DNA from: Camphora micrantha
Taxonomy: Eukaryota > Streptophyta > Magnoliopsida > Laurales > Lauraceae
Direction of reading: 5' to 3'
Length of the DNA: 64,000 bases
Assembly (NCBI GenBank): GCA_003546025.1
Contig: QPKB01000009.1
Coordinates: forward strand, 20,651,298-20,715,297
Shown here: in pieces, positions 59,868-64,000 of the stretch
Layout of the letters: every line of letters begins with the position of its first letter
Position numbering within the stretch: position 1 is the stretch's first letter
Position numbers and translations under genes: made by a program
The notes under the pieces: generated by a model
What the model saw: only the letters and a program-made list of their open reading frames with translations
What the model was told of the DNA's origin: nothing
Databases searched by the model: none

Positions 59868-62425
59868 ATCTCTGTTGACACCAAAAATGTCACTATGTCC
59901 TTTCAACACCAAAAAGCTACATGGAGCCACATCCTGCCATAAATAGGAAGGCGTCACTTCAAGCACCAGATCTTGTCAGAATCAAACAAAAACTGCAAGA
60001 TCCTTCAAAACAGCCAAAAGAGGGGTACACATGAAGTTTCGGGCCATTTCGACGTCATTTGGCCTAACTTCACTCCTCCGACAGCCAGACAGGAGCTCCC
60101 GGCAGCGACAATGTCGAAGACTTCAAAACTTCGATTAGAGCCTACGGATGGTCTCAAAATACCTCCAAAAGGCCCCATGCCAAATTTCAAGTCAAACGGA
60201 CAACGTTTGACCCTTCATCAACTCTCGGAAAGCAAAAACAGGCCTGCCGGTGGCGGAGCACCCCGGAATCATGGCATCCAAATTGGAGCTAATGGATCAT
60301 CTTAAAATGACTCCAATAGGTCCCCTGTCAAGTTTTAGGTCAAACGGACATCGTTTGGCCTAGTTTCAAAGCTCGACATTTTCCTCGAGGTGAAATCAAG
60401 GCGAGCGTTTGCGGGACCCCAAAAAGCTTCAAAACTCAAACCAAAGCCCATGGTTGGTCTTACTTACTACTCAGGAGGCTCCCTGTCAAATTTCAGGTCA
60501 ATCGGACATCGGTTGACCACAAGTCAAAGCTCGGCATTTCTCTCATGGCGAAATTAAGGCAAGCATTTGCGGGACCCCAAAAGGCTTCAAAACTCAAACC
60601 AAAGCCTATGGTTGGTCCTATCTACTGCTCAAGAAGCTCCACGTCGAATTTCAGGTCATTCCGACATCGTTTGGCCTAGTTTCAATGCTTGACAAAAAAT
60701 TCGGCAATACCGCACAACAAAGTCTTCGGCTTTCCAGAAAAATAGGAAACTTTGTGCTCCGATTTGCGTGGCTTCTCGTCGGGTTTTCTTCAAGAGAATC
60801 AGGCCAATAAATGAGGGGAAATGTCAGGAAAAATACAGAAGAAAAAAGAATGAAAAAAGATCGAAAAACGGCGAAGAAACGGCGACCGAACGGCGGCCAA
60901 AAAATGGGCCCAAGGCCCATGGTCGCCGGCGACCATGGAATTCCGGCGACCCAAAAAATCGCCGGAAGACCTTTTTTCGGGTCCTTTTCGCGTTTCGAGT
61001 TGATTGGCTCCTGTGATTTTTCCAAAATCTGATTTTTCGTGCATGAAATCCGTCGATCTTCGTCAACATCACGGATTCGCCGCCGAAATCATTGGATGAT
61101 CATTAGATGCCTCGAAATCGCCAACCGGCCGACAAAGAAAGCACACTTTCTGCCCGCCCGATCGTGAAATCGACAGGACAGATGTTGCCGGCACGTTGAC
61201 ATTAATCAATGTCTGAAATTGCATCGCCATCCGACATCAAACAACATGTGGATCCACCGGCGGTCATCGCAAGAAGAATTCCAAAAGACGCGGCGCGGCC
61301 CGCGACTCTTCGAGCGACTTGGCGACCAATTAATGAGGTTAAATGACCCGTTTTATGACAAGTTAATGCGGTCATTAACTCATTATTTTGGACGGCCCAA
61401 TCAAAAGCAAGCAAATGGGAGTTACAAGGCAAAGGATTTATGGCATTAAAGCCATGAAACTCCTCCCATGATGGGGATTAAAGGCAATTAAAGGCTCATT
61501 ATTCTCCATCGGCCAATCAGATTCAAGGAAAAAGGAGTTACAAAACAAGTAATTTAAAAACTTGTAACTCCTCCCATTATGAGTATTAATGCATTCAATG
61601 CTCATAAACCCTCCTAAATGGCTACCAAAGGCCTATAAATAGGAGGGCATTCCAAAGGAAAAGGATCTAGCTCTCGCTTTCCCCCCGACGAAGACAAAAA
61701 AATCCAGAGGCCCTGCAACTCTGCTGCAAAGACCACCAAAAGGTGATTGAAGCACCCTTGGGGGGCCACCCCCCCAAGGACCCCCCCTTCTTCTACCAAC
61801 ATGGCTAAAACGTGGCTTTTCAGCCCGTTTACTTAGCTTTTTATTGGATATAAGACCTTCTCTTGGTCTTTGTCCTTTAAAAATCTGAGGTTAAAAAGCC
61901 AAGCCAAGAATCCAAGCATCGTGTTCTCATCTGCATGGACGATGGAGGAGCCCATACATGACTCGCGACCGTCGATTTGAACGTGTCCCCACAATCGAAT
62001 GAGAAGTCAGATTCCTTTTCTTAATTTCTATTGTACTTTATTTTTCTTTTAGAGACAAAAATCACAATTCTTGTCTTTCATAATGGATAAGACTTGTAAA
62101 TCGCCTTTTACGGCAAAATCGCCTTTCACGGCAACAAATGAAATCGCCTTTCACGGCATTAAAAAAAAAACCTTTTGTCTCTTTTCTTAAAATATGTGTG
62201 CAATAGAAACTAGAAAAAGTTTCATTTCCCCTTTCTACTCGTGAAGGTGGATCTTCGGATCACCATTTCTAAATTCCAAGTAGAAAAGTGAAATTGGCAT
62301 ACCCGTACAAAAAAAAAGAAAGATGTTGATACCCTTTATCTTTTCTTCTCCTCCCCTCCGCCGTACCCCGAAAGACCCGGGGCGGAGGCAGCGGGAGAGA
62401 GGGAAGAATCGGGTCCATCAATCTC
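59868..62425 (+). mobile_element. Solo LTR (2548 bp), gypsy family of position 1
   Basis: The LTR is 59873-62420, with ATCTC duplications (59868-59872 and 62421-62425). It starts TGTTGACACC and ends GGGTCCATCA. A TATA-like CTATAAATAG is at 61633-61642. Three ATCGCCTTTTACGGCA-like repeats lie at 62098-62160. It interrupts the right end of the MULE. Its last 275 bp recur at 1-275. Confidence 0.95.
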
Positions 62426-62699
62426 CTCCAGTGATCAACTTTCCTTCGTTGCATGTAGTCAAAGAGCAAAATCGCATCTTTGTCGTGTTCTGCCCTTCCT
62501 TGAGAAGATTCTGAGATTTTATCCGTAACGTGTTTTTGGCTCCTTTTTAATATAGCGACAAGCAATGAAAAGGGCATTTTTTACTTTTTAGGTTTAAGAA
62601 ATGGTAAGAGGGACCTTTGGTTGCATGAGTTTAGGTCATGGACCGTTTGCAATAAAATCCTAAGTTGAGAGACTTCCGGCCAACCACCCTTATTTTGAA

Positions 62700-64000
62700 A
62701 GATCAACATCTAAGGGATATGGAAAGATTGAGAGATATAAGAGAAGATTGTATTTAGTCCCTATATCCATTGTACATGTTTTATGTGATTATTGTACCGA
62801 GAGGGGTTGATAGAGTGAAGTAACGAAACCATAAATATAATTTCCAATAATAAATTCAATGCCTTGAATCTAGCCTCTCCAATGCACCATCAACCTGTTA
62901 AAAAAAATCTCAATAAAGCTTTGTATCCCCTATTGTCTATCCAGCCGATAATTTTTTTTAAAAAAGATCACCATTAAGTAAACCATTTATGCAGGTCTCA
63001 TGGTTTGTCTCAAAAACAGAGTTTTTTGCTAAGCATCTTATACTATAATATTGATGAGAAATTATCCATAGTACCGTCTATGTTGCTGAGGGTAATACCC
63101 GATTTATCCTATGTGTGGCCACCCACCTATACGGAAATCTACTCGTATCATGCAGACATAACTAACATGGACCATACGATTAAACTACATACATGGGAGT
63201 TTGGATCAATTGCTGCATTACTCTAGTTTTCACATTATCAATACAATGGTTCATATCACTTTGATTGAATTCATATTTGGGATCGTTTCCATATAGAGGT
63301 CCATTTGAATATAATCTACTTTGATCACCTTAAAAGTGTAGCACACAAGATAAATTTGTTCTTTATCTTCTGTTAGCAATGGCAGCATATGCCCATTTAT
63401 AGTTAGGAGGTTTAGACTTTATCCCATAATCTGATTTTTAATCTCACACTCTAAATCTTTTCCTTACATATTGAATGAATAATATCAATGGCTTTTTTCC
63501 ATTTCATAACCATTGTTCAAAAACCTTAAAGTAACAATACACACTGCGTCACGGTCTATCATTTTCACAAATTTGTCATTCTTTTATTACCTCAAATATT
63601 TTAAGTATGTAGTATTTCAAACCATACATGATAACATGCATAATAAGGAGAGATTGTTGGTGAATCATTCTAGGACACATCTCCATTTTAGTTTTAAAAA
63701 ATGATGTCGAAAAGTGAATGAGGACAACCATGGAGGGAATAAAATTATGGCTCTGATAATAGTAGAACACATTGTCATGATAAACCTCCAAAAGAAGTGT
63801 TAAAACAGTTGATCTATAAGATGCCAAGGTGATGAGACCGATTATTTACATGCTTGACATACTTGGTTGGAATTTTCTCATTATTCCATGGAAAATCTTT
63901 TAATAGGTTTTAGAGCTTATTCTTTTGAAAACCAGATCATTTATGAAATTGAAATGTCATTTCTATGCCACTATGTCAAGCACATCATTTATACTAAAAT
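62700..64000. other. Non-genic stretch
   Basis: No gene or complete element is recognised. 62691-62720 continues repeat X interrupted by the MULE, and 63140-63205 resembles part of repeat X in reverse. Confidence 0.6.

Larger units (their letters stand above)
45293..62699 (+). mobile_element. KI-type MULE (17.4 kb) with transposase and Ulp1-like protease remnants
   Basis: The element proper is 45302-62690, with perfect 9-bp duplications TATTTTGAA at 45293-45301 and 62691-62699. Both termini resemble the MULE at 31221. It carries a MURA-type transposase remnant on the plus strand (46486-46908, 49816-51215) and a Ulp1-like cysteine protease remnant on the minus strand (58620 down to 51985). 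Three solo LTRs interrupt it (46909-49810, 55195-58350, 59873-62420); without them it would be about 8.8 kb. The pairing with a C48 protease is the layout described for KI (Kaonashi) MULEs. Neither gene is intact. Confidence 0.88.

Overview
The window is nuclear DNA from a flowering plant. It has one intron-rich gene for a plastid enzyme embedded in dense, nested LTR retrotransposons, Mutator-like elements (MULEs) and MITEs, with low gene density and multi-kilobase introns. The species cannot be fixed from the sequence. One assembly gap (961 N) lies at 2155-3115.

Layout. 1-5553: the tail of a long gypsy LTR abutting an older gypsy pol (protease end, reverse transcriptase), the gap, then a gypsy 3' region with polypurine tract and LTR. 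5554-10727: non-genic DNA with an LTR-like stretch, a decayed copia pol remnant and a MITE. 10728-20974: a Ty1/copia element (outer) with perfect GCGGC target duplication, carrying inside its RNase H region a second, related copia element (inner) whose gag-pol is open except for one TGA. 20975-33232: on the minus strand, seven exons of the anthranilate synthase alpha subunit (first step of tryptophan synthesis, plastid). They give 371 codons from the start Met through the NPSPYM region. The C-terminal catalytic exons are not found, so the gene is either truncated or continues beyond position 1 across a giant intron. Its introns hold two related MITEs, a TRIM element, a copia remnant, a long-arm foldback element, a solo LTR and a 1.3-kb MULE.

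33733-40507: a copia gag remnant and a 5.9-kb minus-strand copia element (TSD AATAG) with many stops. 41496-44561: a 3.1-kb solo LTR in a low-copy repeat. 45302-62690: a 17.4-kb MULE with perfect 9-bp target duplication TATTTTGAA. It encodes a decayed MURA-type transposase (SWIM and CCHC motifs) and, on the opposite strand, a decayed Ulp1-like cysteine protease, the architecture known as KI (Kaonashi) MULEs. It is interrupted by three solo LTRs, each with its own 5-bp duplication. 62700-64000 has no recognisable gene.

The order of events can be read from the nesting: the MULE entered one copy of a duplicated repeat, then LTR elements entered the MULE and collapsed to solo LTRs. The most interesting signals are the KI-MULE with its 22-bp degenerate repeats (shared with the MULE in the anthranilate synthase intron), the interrupted biosynthetic gene, and the nested copia pair with a deletion that removed part of both elements.
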